Part shown: one piece after another, positions 8,839 to 24,712 of the stretch
How the letters are laid out: each line of letters opens with the position of its first letter
Numbering within the stretch: the first letter of the stretch is position 1
Assembly: GCF_024172095.1 (NCBI RefSeq)
Contig: NZ_JAMZDX010000002.1
Coordinates: 806,001-870,000, forward strand
Source of the DNA: Kitasatospora cinereorecta
GTDB taxonomy: Bacteria; Actinomycetota; Actinomycetes; Streptomycetales; Streptomycetaceae
Direction: 5' to 3'
DNA length: 64,000 nucleotides
Translations under genes and position numbers: made by a program
The notes under the pieces: generated by a model
What the model saw: the letters and a program-made list of their open reading frames with translations, nothing else
Told to the model about the DNA's origin: nothing
The model's database searches: none

Positions 8839-8949
8839 GCGGTTTCGATTCCACTAGGTGGAACTTCCGTTTCGCACAGCTGAAAAGTAGGCCATCCCGC
8901 CGATGGCGCGTCACCTGTCGGATCCTCCGAACAGGACGCCCGAAGGCTT

Positions 8950-8997
8950 GCGCCGCACCTGGAGATCCCGCCAATGGCGGGGTTCCGGGTGCGGCGC
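8950..8997 (+). terminator. Stem-loop terminator after the transglycosylase gene
   Basis: A 10-bp perfect GC stem (GCGCCGCACC at 8950-8959 with its complement at 8988-8997) encloses an inner complementary pair (ATCCCGCC/GGCGGGGT). There is no U-tract, as is usual for streptomycete terminators. It lies ~110 bp after the stop codon at 8838. Confidence 0.7.
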
Positions 8998-9170
8998 TCT
9001 AATGTCTGCTCACCGGATGCCGGCACCCGACCTGGAAACGCCCCCCGGTGACGTCCCTCACTCCCCGCCCCATCCACCCCTGAACTCCTCCGCAGCACCG
9101 TCCTCTCCGCCCGGGCATGCCTCGCCGTCGTGCCTCGGCACGGCTCTCCCACGCCCATCCGGAGGTTGCG

Positions 9171-10622
9171 TTGCAGTCACAGTCCGCACCCGACAGCGAC
9201 AGACCCGTCGCGGCGGTCCACCCGGTCGACGAGGTCCTGCCCCCGTCCAGGCTGGCGGTCCTCGGTCTCCAGCACGTCTTCATCATGTACGCCGGCGCGG
9301 TCGCCGTACCGTTCATCGTCGGCAACGCGCTCAAGCTGGACGCCGCCACCATCGCGCTGCTGGTCAACGCCGATCTGCTGGTGGCCGGCATCGCGACGAT
9401 CATTCAGGCGGTCGGCATCTCCACGCTGTTCGGCGTCCGCCTGCCCGTGGTCGCCGGCGCCACCTTCACCGTGGTCAGCCCGATGATCACGATCGCCGCC
9501 AAGCACGGCCTGCCGACCGTCTACGGCGCGATGCTGGTTTCCGGCGTCTTCGGCCTGCTGATCGCCAAACCCTTCTCCAAACTGATCAGATTCTTCCCGC
9601 CGGTGGTGGCCGGCACGGTCATCATGATCATCGGATTGTCGCTGATCGGCCCCGGCGCCGGCATGATCGCCGGACACGACACCCAGGCCGCCGACTACGC
9701 CCAGGTCTCGCACATCGCGCTCGCCTTCGGCGTGGTCGCGCTGCTCGTGCTGGCCACCCGCTTCCTGCACGGCTTCCTCGGCCAGATCGCCCCGCTGCTC
9801 GCCCTGGTGGCCGGCACCCTGGCGTCGATTCCCATGGGACTGCTGCACCTTGACGGGGTGAAGGCCGCCAGCTGGTTCGGCGTGGCCAGCCCGTTCCACT
9901 TCGGCGCCCCGCGGTTCGACGCGGCCGCGATCATCTCGATGTGCATCGTGCTGCTGGTGACGTACACCGAGTCGACCGCGGACATGCTCGCCGTCGCCGA
10001 GATGACGGACCGTCGGCTCTCCGACGCCGACATCGCCCGGGGCCTGGCCACCGACGGCCTGTCGGCGGTGCTCGGCGGCTTCATGAACTCCTTCCCCGAC
10101 ACCGCGTACGCGGAGAACGTCGGCCTGGTCCAGATGACCCGGGTCCGCAGCCGGTGGGTGGTCGCGGTGGCCGGTGCGATGCTGCTGGTGATGGGCCTGG
10201 TCCCGAAGGTCGGCGCGTTCGTCGCCGCGGTGCCCGAACCCGTGGTCGGCGGCGCCGCCCTGGTGATGTTCGCGATGGTCACCGCGGTCGGCGTGCAGAC
10301 CCTGCGCAAGGTCGACTTCTCCGGCAACCACAACCTGCTGGTGGTCGCCGTCTCGCTCGGCGTCGGCCTGCTGCCCGCGGTGGCCACCGACCGGTTCGGC
10401 AACGAGATCTTCTTCCGGAACTTCCCCGACTGGGCGCAGACCGTGTTCGGCAGCCCGATCACCCTGACGGTCATTCTGGCCTTCGCCCTCAACCTGCTCT
10501 TCAACCACATCGGACCCGCCACCCCGCCCGCCGCCATCGCCGCCCAGCGGACCGCCGCCGACGGCGAGTCCGCGGTCGGCCCCGACCCCGACCCCGACGG
10601 CACCGGCGTCACCGCCGCCTGA
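9171..10622 (+). CDS. NCS2-family nucleobase:cation symporter (xanthine/uric acid/uracil permease)
   Basis: 483 residues from a TTG start preceded by GGAGG at 9161-9165; the upstream in-frame ATG at 9117 has no ribosome-binding site. About fourteen membrane helices. Family signatures are clear: LGLQHVFIMYAGAVAVPF in helix 1, PVVAGATFT in helix 3 and the NSFPDTAYAENVGLVQMT motif of helix 10 that lines the nucleobase pocket. The subfamily looks closer to xanthine/urate permeases (PbuX/UacT type) than to UraA; substrate is inferred only. A second NCS2 gene lies at 22.4 kb. Confidence 0.88.
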   Translation: MQSQSAPDSDRPVAAVHPVDEVLPPSRLAVLGLQHVFIMYAGAVAVPFIVGNALKLDAATIALLVNADLLVAGIATIIQAVGISTLFGVRLPVVAGATFTVVSPMITIAAKHGLPTVYGAMLVSGVFGLLIAKPFSKLIRFFPPVVAGTVIMIIGLSLIGPGAGMIAGHDTQAADYAQVSHIALAFGVVALLVLATRFLHGFLGQIAPLLALVAGTLASIPMGLLHLDGVKAASWFGVASPFHFGAPRFDAAAIISMCIVLLVTYTESTADMLAVAEMTDRRLSDADIARGLATDGLSAVLGGFMNSFPDTAYAENVGLVQMTRVRSRWVVAVAGAMLLVMGLVPKVGAFVAAVPEPVVGGAALVMFAMVTAVGVQTLRKVDFSGNHNLLVVAVSLGVGLLPAVATDRFGNEIFFRNFPDWAQTVFGSPITLTVILAFALNLLFNHIGPATPPAAIAAQRTAADGESAVGPDPDPDGTGVTAA

Positions 10623-10701
10623 CCCGACCCCGTCCGAGCCTGTCCGACCCGTCCGACCCGGATCCCGCGTCGCACCGGAGTCCGCGAGGCCGAAACCCGC
10701 T

Positions 10702-10730
10702 GGTGACCGCGGTGATCGCGCTCGTAGACT
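10702..10730 (+). promoter_or_regulatory. Predicted promoter of the MoxR/propeller cassette
   Basis: GGTGAC (10702-10707), 17-bp spacer, TAGACT (10725-10730). The -10 box ends 9 bp before the GTG at 10740, so the transcript should be leaderless or nearly so. This favours the GTG at 10740 over the one at 10734 as the MoxR start. Confidence 0.55.
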
Positions 10731-10739
10731 CCGGTGCTT

Positions 10740-11885
10740 GTGGACGAGTCGAACATCCGTACCCTGACCGCCGATGCCAAGACGATCGGCGAGGCCGTCG
10801 CGCTCGCGGGCGAGGGCCTGGTGGCCCGCGAAGTGCTCACCGAGGTGATCGCGCTGTGCGCGGTGGCCGGCGAGCACCTGCTGGTCGTCGGCGCGCCCGG
10901 TACCGCCAAGTCCGAGGCGGTCCGGCGGGTCGCCGGACAGCTCGGCGGACGCTACTTCGAGTACCTGCTCGGCCGGTTCACCGAGCCCAACGAGCTGTTC
11001 GGCCCGGTGGACCTGCGCCGGCTGCGCGAGGGCACGGTCGAGTTCGAGACCGCCGGCATGCTGCCGGAAGCCGAGATCGCCTTCCTGGACGAGGTCTTCC
11101 TCGGCTCCACCGCCGTCCTCAACACCCTGCTCGGACTGCTCAACGAGCGCGTCTTCCGGCGCGGCCGCACGGTGCTCGCCAGCCCGCTGCGGGTCTGCGT
11201 CGCCGCCGCCAACCACCTCCCCGAGGACCCGGCGCTGGCCGCCTTCGCCGACCGCTTCCTGGCCCGGCTGTTCGTCGAACCCGTCCCCGACGCGCGGCTC
11301 GAGGAACTCCTCGCCGGCGGCCGCCGCACCACCCCCGCCGGTACGCTCGGCGGACCCGGCGTCCTGGACGCCCTCGACCGGCTCTCGACGGCGGCCCGCC
11401 ACTGCGACCTGACCGCGGTCACCCCGCTGGTCGCCGCCGCCCTGCGCCGACTGCGCGAGGCCGGCGTACCGATCAGCGACCGCCGCGCCGTCCGCTCGCA
11501 GCGGCTGGTCGCGGCCGCCGCCGTCCTCGACGGCCGCACCACCGCCTCCGCCGCCGACCTGTGGGTGCTGCCGCTGATCGCCCCCGACGCCGACACCCAG
11601 GCGCTCGCCCGCGACAGCCTCACCGACCTGCTCGAACACTCCGCCAACGCGGGCCTGCTGCACGCCGCCGAGGAGCTCTCCCGCGGCGCCCGCGCCCGCG
11701 CCGAACGGCTCGCCCGCGCCGGTACGGACCTGATCGCCCGGTACGGCGCCGCGCCGACCGACCGCGACGCGCGGCTCGCGATCGAGGCCACCCTGCGAGA
11801 GATCGACGCCGGCTTCGACCCGGCCGACCTGCCCGAACCGCTGGCCGCCGTCCGGGCGCAGCTCGCTGCCGCGGTACGGCCGTGA
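10740..11885 (+). CDS. MoxR-family AAA+ ATPase of a MoxR-vWA-beta-propeller system
   Basis: 381 residues (383 if the GTG at 10734 is used). A MoxR/RavA-like AAA+ chaperone: Walker A GAPGTAKS at ~residue 47, the RFTEPNELFGP block typical of RavA-type proteins, Walker B IAFLDEVF near 115, a sensor-1 AAANHLPED and an arginine-finger segment ADRFLARLF. A helical lid domain follows. Such ATPases remodel or load partner proteins that carry vWA domains. It leads a run of four genes with 4-bp overlaps, so all four are almost surely one operon and function together. Confidence 0.9.
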   Translation: MDESNIRTLTADAKTIGEAVALAGEGLVAREVLTEVIALCAVAGEHLLVVGAPGTAKSEAVRRVAGQLGGRYFEYLLGRFTEPNELFGPVDLRRLREGTVEFETAGMLPEAEIAFLDEVFLGSTAVLNTLLGLLNERVFRRGRTVLASPLRVCVAAANHLPEDPALAAFADRFLARLFVEPVPDARLEELLAGGRRTTPAGTLGGPGVLDALDRLSTAARHCDLTAVTPLVAAALRRLREAGVPISDRRAVRSQRLVAAAAVLDGRTTASAADLWVLPLIAPDADTQALARDSLTDLLEHSANAGLLHAAEELSRGARARAERLARAGTDLIARYGAAPTDRDARLAIEATLREIDAGFDPADLPEPLAAVRAQLAAAVRP

Positions 11886-12315
11886 CCGCGGTCCCCGCGC
11901 GGCCGCTGCGCTGGGAGCGCCGCGAGCCCCCGCTGCCCGCGGCCGCGGTCGCCGCCACCGACCCCGCTGCCATCGCCGCCCTCGCGGCGGCCACCCTGGC
12001 CCGTCTCGCCGACGGCATCACCCTCCGGGCGGCGGCCGACGCCGCCACCCTGCTGGTCCTCGGCGAGCCCGAGGACCTGCCCTGGGCGGACGGTGCCCGC
12101 TACCTCGCCTGGGAGGCCGGGGCCCTGGTCCCCACCACCGCCCGCCCCCGCCCGGCCACCGCCCTGTGGCGGGACGCCCTCGCCCCCGACCCCACCACCC
12201 GCCTCGCCCTGCTCCCCGACGCCGCGCTCGTGTTCACCCCGCCGACGGCCGCGCCGGACCGCGCCGCGCTGGCCCGCCTGGCGGCGCCGACCGGTACCGC
12301 ATCAGGTGGGCTCGG

Positions 12316-12319
<4 letters not shown>
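11882..12319 (+). CDS. Small bpX5-like protein of the MoxR ternary system
   Basis: 145 residues starting at a GTG that overlaps the MoxR stop (GTGA). No catalytic motif or membrane helix. The N-terminal Trp-Glu-Arg-Arg-Glu-Pro motif, a helical middle and the LPWADGARYLAWE segment recall the short bpX5 domain proteins described with MoxR-vWA-propeller operons; this numbering is from memory and should be treated as tentative. Ala/Pro-rich. It is likely an adaptor between the ATPase and the propeller proteins. It ends in ATGA overlapping the next gene. Confidence 0.75.
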
Positions 12320-19129
<6,810 letters not shown>

Positions 19130-19159
19130 CCGCTCCGCCGTCCTCCCCTGGCCCTGCGG

Positions 19160-19861
19160 TCAGGACCCGGGGAGGGCGGTGGCGCCGTCGAGGGGGGTCA
19201 GCAGGGCCCGGCTGACCATGCCGACCGAGCGGGCCAGGGCGTCCACCGCCAGCTGGTAGGCGGGGCGGACGCGGCGCAGCTCCCAGAGCGCCAGCACGCT
19301 CGCCCACGCCGCCTCGCGGGCCCGGTCGATCGACCAGACGCCGACCACGTGCATCAGCGGGGCGGCGACCGGCAGGTCGTCCGGGCCGGGGAGCAGCTCG
19401 TCCCGTACCTGGTCCTCGACCTGGGCGAGCAGGTCGTTGATCCGGTGGTAGTCGGTGGCCAGCTGCTCGGGGTGGCGGCCGAGGCTGCGGCAGGTGTCCA
19501 GGACGGCGAGCGGCAGGTCGTGCTCGATGTGGGCGTTCATGCCCGCCAGGGCGTACTGCAGCGGGTGGATCCCGGGGGTGGCGCGCAGGTCGAACAGCGG
19601 GCGCCAGCAGGGGTTCGGTCGGCGGCCGGCGCGGTCGTCGTCGACGGCGGCCAGGTAGCGGCCGGCGAAGAGCCCGTCCAGCTCGGCCATCGCCGCCGGG
19701 TCGTCGAAGTACGCCTGGTCCAGCCGTTCGCGGACCAGCCGGGTCACGGTCAGGTACATCCCGTTGAAGACGGCGACGCCGTCGGACGGTGGGAGGGCGG
19801 CGCGCAACTCGTCCATCCGGGCGATCACTTGGTCGACCGTCAGGGCGTCACTGATCGTCAT
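19160..19861 (-). CDS. DUF5995 family protein
   Basis: 233 residues, starting at the ATG at 19861; an upstream in-frame ATG at 19939 adds a sequence without family features. All-helical and soluble. The middle contains GMNAHIEHDLPLAVLDTC with conserved His residues and the segment FNGMYLTVTRLVRERL, features I associate with DUF5995 (possible metal-binding helical bundle). Biochemical role unknown. Convergent with guaB1 and divergent from the SDR gene. Confidence 0.75.
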   Translation of the reverse strand: MTISDALTVDQVIARMDELRAALPPSDGVAVFNGMYLTVTRLVRERLDQAYFDDPAAMAELDGLFAGRYLAAVDDDRAGRRPNPCWRPLFDLRATPGIHPLQYALAGMNAHIEHDLPLAVLDTCRSLGRHPEQLATDYHRINDLLAQVEDQVRDELLPGPDDLPVAAPLMHVVGVWSIDRAREAAWASVLALWELRRVRPAYQLAVDALARSVGMVSRALLTPLDGATALPGS

Positions 19862-20060
19862 GGCGGGCGCGGCCTCTCGCGAGCAGTCGATCGGATTGTC
19901 CGATGGTAGGGCGGGGGAGGAGCGAAGCCGAGACCCCACGCGGACCGCGTCGGCGCCCGCTACTTTCGTCCTAGACCCGCCGCCGTAGGGCGAAGAGCCC
20001 AGGGGCTACCCGGCCCGACGGCCGATCCGGGACCCGGGTGGCCGGAGCGACGCTCGTCCC

Positions 20061-20894
20061 ATGAACAGCGCACACGCCAACAGCGCACAGCCGAACAGCG
20101 CACCCGTCGACCACGCACAGGCGAAGCCCGCCGCCGTGGTGACCGGCGCCTCGCGGGGCCTCGGCCTCGAACTGGTCCGGATGCTCGCCCGCGCCGGCCA
20201 CCCGCTGGTGATCACCGCCCGCACCCCCGCCGACCTGGCCGCCGCCGCACGCGAGCTGGCCCCGCTCACCGAGGTCGTCGCCCTGCCCGGCTCGGTCGTC
20301 GACGACGACCACCGCGAACGGCTCGCCGAGGCCGCCGCCGGCCTCGGCGGCGCCGGACTGCTGATCAACAACGCCTCCACCCTCACCGGCTACGACCTGG
20401 CCGGCGCCCCGCTGCCCGCCCTCGCCGACTTCCCGCTGCCCGGGCTGCTGGAGACCTTCGAGGTCGGCGTCCTCGGCCCGATCGCACTCACCCAGCTGCT
20501 GCTGCCCCAGCTGCGCGCCCACCGCGGCGCGGTGGTCAACCTCAGTTCGGACGCCGCGGTCGAGGCGTACGCCGGGTGGGGCGGCTACGGCGCGGCGAAG
20601 GCCGCCCTGGACCACGCGTCGGCGGTCCTCGCGGTCGAGGAGCCGGAGCTGCGGGTGTGGGCGGTGGACCCCGGCGACATGCGCACCCGGATGCACCAGG
20701 AGGCGTTCCCGGGCGAGGACATCTCCGACCGTCCGCTGCCGGAGAGCGTCGTGCCCGCCTTCCGGGTGCTGCTCCGCGACCGTCCGCCGTCCGGCCGCTA
20801 CCGCGCCGCCGACCTGCTCACCGTCGCCTCCGTCCTCGCTCCGGAGGCCACCGCCCTCGCCCCGGACGTCGCCCGCATCCCGACGGGGGCGTGA
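20061..20894 (+). CDS. SDR-family NAD(P)-dependent oxidoreductase
   Basis: 277 residues. A classical short-chain dehydrogenase: TGASRGLG cofactor motif at ~28-35, NNAS near 110, catalytic Ser in VNLSSDA and YGAAK as the YxxxK pair. Substrate unknown. The first 20 residues are a degenerate Asn-Ser-Ala repeat encoded by three copies of AACAGCGCAC, so the N-terminus may be extended; no better ATG lies downstream before the cofactor motif. One base separates its stop from the QueA-like gene, so the two are co-transcribed. Confidence 0.88.
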   Translation: MNSAHANSAQPNSAPVDHAQAKPAAVVTGASRGLGLELVRMLARAGHPLVITARTPADLAAAARELAPLTEVVALPGSVVDDDHRERLAEAAAGLGGAGLLINNASTLTGYDLAGAPLPALADFPLPGLLETFEVGVLGPIALTQLLLPQLRAHRGAVVNLSSDAAVEAYAGWGGYGAAKAALDHASAVLAVEEPELRVWAVDPGDMRTRMHQEAFPGEDISDRPLPESVVPAFRVLLRDRPPSGRYRAADLLTVASVLAPEATALAPDVARIPTGA

Positions 20895-20895
20895 G

Positions 20896-21978
20896 GTGGC
20901 CACCGCCGTGGACCAGGCCCTCGACCCGTTCGACGTCACCGTGCCGCCCGAGCTCTCCGCCCGGGAGCCCGCCGAGGCGCGCGGCCCCGGCCGCGACGCG
21001 GTCCGGATGCTGGTGGGCCGACGGGCCCCGCTCACCACCGCGCACCACGACTTCGCCGACCTGCCGGACCTGCTGCGCCCGGGCGACCTGCTGGTGGTGA
21101 ACAACTCGGCCACCCTGCCCGCCGCCCTCCCCGGACGGCTGCCCGACGGCACTCCCGTGGTCCTCCACCTCTCCTCCGCCCGGCCCGATCCGAACGGCCG
21201 TCACCTGGTCGAGCTGCGTCGACCGACGGCCGGCGCCGCCGCGTACTACCCGCAGGCCCGGTCCCCGGCCGCCCCCGGCCTGCGGATCGCGCTGCCCGGC
21301 GGCGCGGGCGCGGTGCTCACCGCCCCCTTCACCCCGCGCCTGTGGCACGCGCACCTCGACCTCCCCGACCCGGTTGGTGGGACGATCGGCTACCTGGCCC
21401 GCCACGGCCGGGCGATCCGCTACGGCTACGTGGACCGGGACTGGCCGATCGAGGCGTACCAGACGGTGTTCGCCGAGGTCCCGGGCAGCAGCGAGATGCC
21501 GAGCGCGGCCCGGCCGTTCACCACCCGGACGGTCGCCCGGCTGGCCGCCCGCGGCGTGCTGGTCGCGCCGATCACGCTGCACACCGGTGTCGCCTCGCCC
21601 GAGGCGCACGAGCCGCCGTACCCGGAGTGGTTCCGGGTGGGGGGGAGCACGGCCCGGCTGGTCGGGCACGTCCGGGCAGGCGGCGGCCGGGTGGTGGCGG
21701 TCGGCACCACGGCGGTCCGGGCGCTGGAGTCGGCCACCGGCCCGGACGGCCGGGTGCGCGCGGCGGAGGGCTGGACCGACCTGGTGGTCACCCCGGAGCG
21801 CGGCGTCCGCAGCGTGGACGGCCTGCTCACCGGCTGGCACGAGCCGCGCGCCTCGCACCTGCTGATGCTCCGGGCGGTGGCCGGCCGCGAGCTGCTGCTC
21901 CGCTGCTACGCCGAGGCGGTGGCGCACCGCTATCTGTGGCACGAGTTCGGCGACGTCAACCTGCTGCTGCCGGAGTGA
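20896..21978 (+). CDS. QueA-like S-adenosylmethionine:tRNA ribosyltransferase-isomerase homologue
   Basis: 360 residues from GTG. Family signatures of QueA are visible: LRPGDLLVVNNSATLPA near the N-terminus, the ITLHTGVASP segment, RVVAVGTTAVRALES and the final HEFGDVNLLLP. QueA makes epoxyqueuosine in tRNA by transferring the ribosyl group of SAM to preQ1-modified tRNA. Most streptomycetes are not known for de novo queuosine synthesis and no tgt or queC/D/E/F is in the window, so the real substrate may differ. It is paired with an SDR. Confidence 0.85.
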   Translation: MATAVDQALDPFDVTVPPELSAREPAEARGPGRDAVRMLVGRRAPLTTAHHDFADLPDLLRPGDLLVVNNSATLPAALPGRLPDGTPVVLHLSSARPDPNGRHLVELRRPTAGAAAYYPQARSPAAPGLRIALPGGAGAVLTAPFTPRLWHAHLDLPDPVGGTIGYLARHGRAIRYGYVDRDWPIEAYQTVFAEVPGSSEMPSAARPFTTRTVARLAARGVLVAPITLHTGVASPEAHEPPYPEWFRVGGSTARLVGHVRAGGGRVVAVGTTAVRALESATGPDGRVRAAEGWTDLVVTPERGVRSVDGLLTGWHEPRASHLLMLRAVAGRELLLRCYAEAVAHRYLWHEFGDVNLLLPE

Positions 21979-22101
21979 CCCGGAGTGACGGAGGGCAGAA
22001 GGCACGGTCGACCGGCGTGATCGAGATGCCCGATCGGCGGCCCGGCGTGATCATGGGATCGCCCGCCGTCGCCGGGACGGCCGATCCGAAGGGCGGACCC
22101 G

Positions 22102-22368
22102 ATGTTCCAACTGCTGTGGATCCTGATGATCGGCTTCGTGCTCGGCGTGCTGGCGAAGCTGATCCTCCGCGGCCCCCAGTCCATCCCCTGGTGGCTGACC
22201 ATGCTGCTGGGCGCGGCCGGGGCCCTGCTCGGCAACCTGGTGTCCGGCTGGATCGGGGTGCGGCACACCAGCGGCATCGACTGGACCAGGCACCTGCTGC
22301 AGATCGCCTTCGCCGTGGCCCTGGTCGCCCTGGTGGCACCGGCCTGGTCGAAGTCGCGCACCAGGTAG
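22102..22368 (+). CDS. GlsB/YeaQ/YmgE-family small membrane protein
   Basis: 88 residues with three hydrophobic helices. It starts with FQLLWILMIGFVLGVLAKL and has a GAAGALLGNLVSGW glycine-rich helix, the signature of the transglycosylase-associated (GlsB/YeaQ/YmgE) stress-response membrane proteins. Biochemical role is unclear in the family. Four bases separate its stop from the next GTG, so it is probably co-transcribed with the NCS2 permease that follows. Confidence 0.8.
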   Translation: MFQLLWILMIGFVLGVLAKLILRGPQSIPWWLTMLLGAAGALLGNLVSGWIGVRHTSGIDWTRHLLQIAFAVALVALVAPAWSKSRTR

Positions 22369-22372
22369 CCGC

Positions 22373-23760
22373 GTGCGGACGAGGGGCTTCGGCTGGACCC
22401 TGCACGGCGACGGCCGGAGCCCGGCGCCCGGTGCGGTGGTACGGCCGGGCGAGCGGCTCTCCTGGGGACGGACGGCGGGCCTCGGCGCCCAGCATGTGGT
22501 GGCGATGTTCGGCGCCACCTTCGTCGCACCGGTGCTGATGGGGCTCGACCCCAACCTGGCCGTCATGCTCTCCGGCGTGGCCACCATCCTGTTCCTGCTG
22601 ATGACCGGCGGCCGGATCCCCAGCTACCTGGGCAGCAGCCTCTCCTTCGTCGGGGTGGCCGCGGTGATCCGCTCCCAGGGCGGGGACTCGGCCACCCTGA
22701 CCGGGGCGCTGCTGGTGGTCGGCGCGGTCCTGGCGGCCTGCGGGGCCGTGGTGCAGGCGGTCGGCGCCCGGATGCTGCACGCCGTGCTGCCGCCGGTGGT
22801 CACCGGCGCCGTGGTGATGCTGATCGGCTTCAACCTGGCACCCGTGACGGCCGGCACCTACTGGCCGCAGGACCAGTGGACGGCCCTGCTCACCATGCTG
22901 TTCACCGGTCTGGCCCTGGTGGTGCTGCGCGGCTTCTGGGCCCGGATCGCGATCTTCCTCGGCCTGATCTTCGGGTACGTGGTCTCCTGGCTGTCCGACC
23001 GGATCTTCGGCCGGATCCACGCGCCGAACGGCAGCGGCGCGGTGACCGACCACTGGCGGCTCGACCTGTCGGGCGTCGCCCACGCCGACTGGATCGGCCT
23101 GCCCACCCCGCACGCACCGAGCTTCTCGCTCTCTGCCGTGCTGGTCGCCCTGCCGGTGGTCGTCGCGCTGATCGCCGAGAACGCCGGCCACGTCAAGGCG
23201 GTCGCCGAGATGACCGGCGACCCGCTGGACGACCGGATGGGCACCGCGATCACCGCCGACGGCGCAGCGACGGTCGTCTCCACCGCCTTCGGCGGCCCCG
23301 CCACCACCACGTACGCCGAGAACATCGGCGTGATGGCCGCGACCCGGGTCTACTCCACCGCCGCCTACTGGTGCGCGGCCGGCTTCGCGATCCTCTTCGG
23401 CCTCTGCCCGAAGTTCGGCGCGGTCGTGGCCGCCATCCCCGGCGGGGTGCTCGGCGGGATCACCGTGGTGCTGTACGGCATGATCGGCCTGCTCGGCGCC
23501 CAGATCTGGATCCACAACCGGGTCGACCTCACCAACCCGCTCAACCTGGTCCCGGTCGCGGCCGGGGTGATCGTCGGCATCGGCAATGTGCGCTGAAGTT
23601 CACCGACAACTTCGAGCTCAGCGGCATCGCCCTCGGCACCGTGCTCACCCTTGCCGGCTACCACCTGCTGCGCGCCCTCGCCCCGCCCCACCTGCGCGCC
23701 GCCGCCGCGACCCCGATGCCCGACCCCGCCCTGCCCGGCTACGGGGACCGGGCGTCCTAG
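22373..23760 (+). pseudogene. NCS2 uracil/xanthine permease (UraA type), frameshifted near its 3' end
   Basis: The first frame runs from GTG 22373 to TGA 23594-23596 (407 residues) and has all core NCS2 features: LGAQHVVAMFGATFVAP, GGRIPSYLGSSLSFVG, and ALIAENAGHVKAVAEMTG with PATTTYAENIGV. It stops inside a conserved stretch. The -1 frame continues it without a gap from 23590 (ALKFTDNFELSGIALGTVL, a last hydrophobic helix and a tail) to TAG at 23760. Restoring one G (GTGCG to GTGGCG, near 23588-23592) would give a normal ~462-residue permease. So either a real one-base deletion has removed the final helix, or the assembly has an error. The rest of the gene is not decayed. Confidence 0.85.
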
Positions 23761-23858
23761 GGCACCAGCGACACCCCGACCGTCCAGTTCTGAGGACCGC
23801 CTGGGAACGCGGTGCCGTCGGCTGGGCGCACCGAGTGCCGTGAAGGCGCTCGCGGTGC

Positions 23859-23864
23859 TAAGTT
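23859..23864 (+). promoter_or_regulatory. -10 element of a leaderless tetR promoter
   Basis: TAAGTT ends 6 bp before the ATG at 23871, placing the transcript start at the start codon. No clear -35 box is seen. Confidence 0.4.
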
Positions 23865-23870
23865 CGCAGC

Positions 23871-24602
23871 ATGACCGACGCGCAGACCGCAGACCAGAAG
23901 GCCGCCCCCGGCGCGCCCGCGAAGCCCGCCATGCGCGACTCCCTCGTGGCGGCGGCCTTCCGGCTGTTCCTGGAGCACGGCTACGAGCAGACCACCGTCG
24001 ACGACATCGTCAAGGCGGCCGGGGTGGGCCGGCGGTCGTTCTTCCGGTACTTCCCGTCCAAGGAGGACGTGGTCTTCCCCGACCACGAGAAGTGCCTGGC
24101 GGACATGACCGCCTTCCTGCGGGACAGCGCCGACACCGACGACCCGGTGGTCCGGGTCTGCGACGCCGCCCGCCTGGTGCTGCGGATGTACGCGGAGAAC
24201 CCGACCTTCTCGGTCCAGCGCTACCGGCTCACCCGCCAGGTCCCGGGCCTGCGCACCTACGAGCTGTCGGTGGTGTGGCGGTACGAGCGCACCCTCGCCG
24301 ACTACCTGCGCGCCCGCTTCTCCGCCCGCCGGGACGGCACGCTGCGCGCCGACGTGATCGCGGCCGCCGTGGTGGCCGCCCACAACAACGCGCTGCGCGC
24401 CTGGCTGCGGGCCGACGGCCAGGGGGACGCCACGGCCGAGGTCGACCACGCGCTGGCGTACGTGACCGAGGCGTGGTCCTCGGAGCGTCCCGCGGCGGCG
24501 GGCGGCGAGGAGGAGGACGACGTGGTCATCGTCATCACCCGGCGCTCCACCCCGATGTGGCGGGTCGTCCGGGACATCGAGTCGGGCCTGAACCAGGGCT
24601 GA
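23871..24602 (+). CDS. TetR-family transcriptional regulator
   Basis: 243 residues. The N-terminal helix-turn-helix is at ~22-66 ([19 protein letters not shown], then [16 protein letters not shown]), the standard TetR DNA-binding domain. The ligand domain is longer than average and ends in an acidic EEEDD stretch before a basic tail. The gene converges on etfA across a strong terminator. A palindrome at 27696-27710 upstream of the acyl-CoA dehydrogenase is a possible target, which would make this the regulator of the adjacent electron-transfer genes; that is inference from proximity. Confidence 0.88.
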   Translation: MTDAQTADQKAAPGAPAKPAMRDSLVAAAFRLFLEHGYEQTTVDDIVKAAGVGRRSFFRYFPSKEDVVFPDHEKCLADMTAFLRDSADTDDPVVRVCDAARLVLRMYAENPTFSVQRYRLTRQVPGLRTYELSVVWRYERTLADYLRARFSARRDGTLRADVIAAAVVAAHNNALRAWLRADGQGDATAEVDHALAYVTEAWSSERPAAAGGEEEDDVVIVITRRSTPMWRVVRDIESGLNQG

Positions 24603-24650
24603 CCGGGCCCCCGCGCGGACGCAGGGACAGCGGAACAGCGGGACAGCAGA

Positions 24651-24694
24651 ACGGCGGAAGCCGGCCGGCGAGTTCGCCGGCCGGCTTCCGCCGT
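24651..24694. terminator. Bidirectional terminator between tetR and etfA
   Basis: A perfect 21-bp inverted repeat (24651-24671 with 24674-24694) with a 2-base centre lies between the converging tetR and etfA genes, 48 bp after the tetR stop and 18 bp after the etfA stop. Very high GC; no U-tract. Confidence 0.85.
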
Positions 24695-24712
24695 GTTCGG
24701 GTGTCGTCCCGA

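Noticed and set aside
23571..23600. Programmed -1 ribosomal frameshift in the NCS2 gene
   Set aside because: No slippery heptamer or obvious downstream pseudoknot is seen; a one-base deletion or sequence error explains it more simply.
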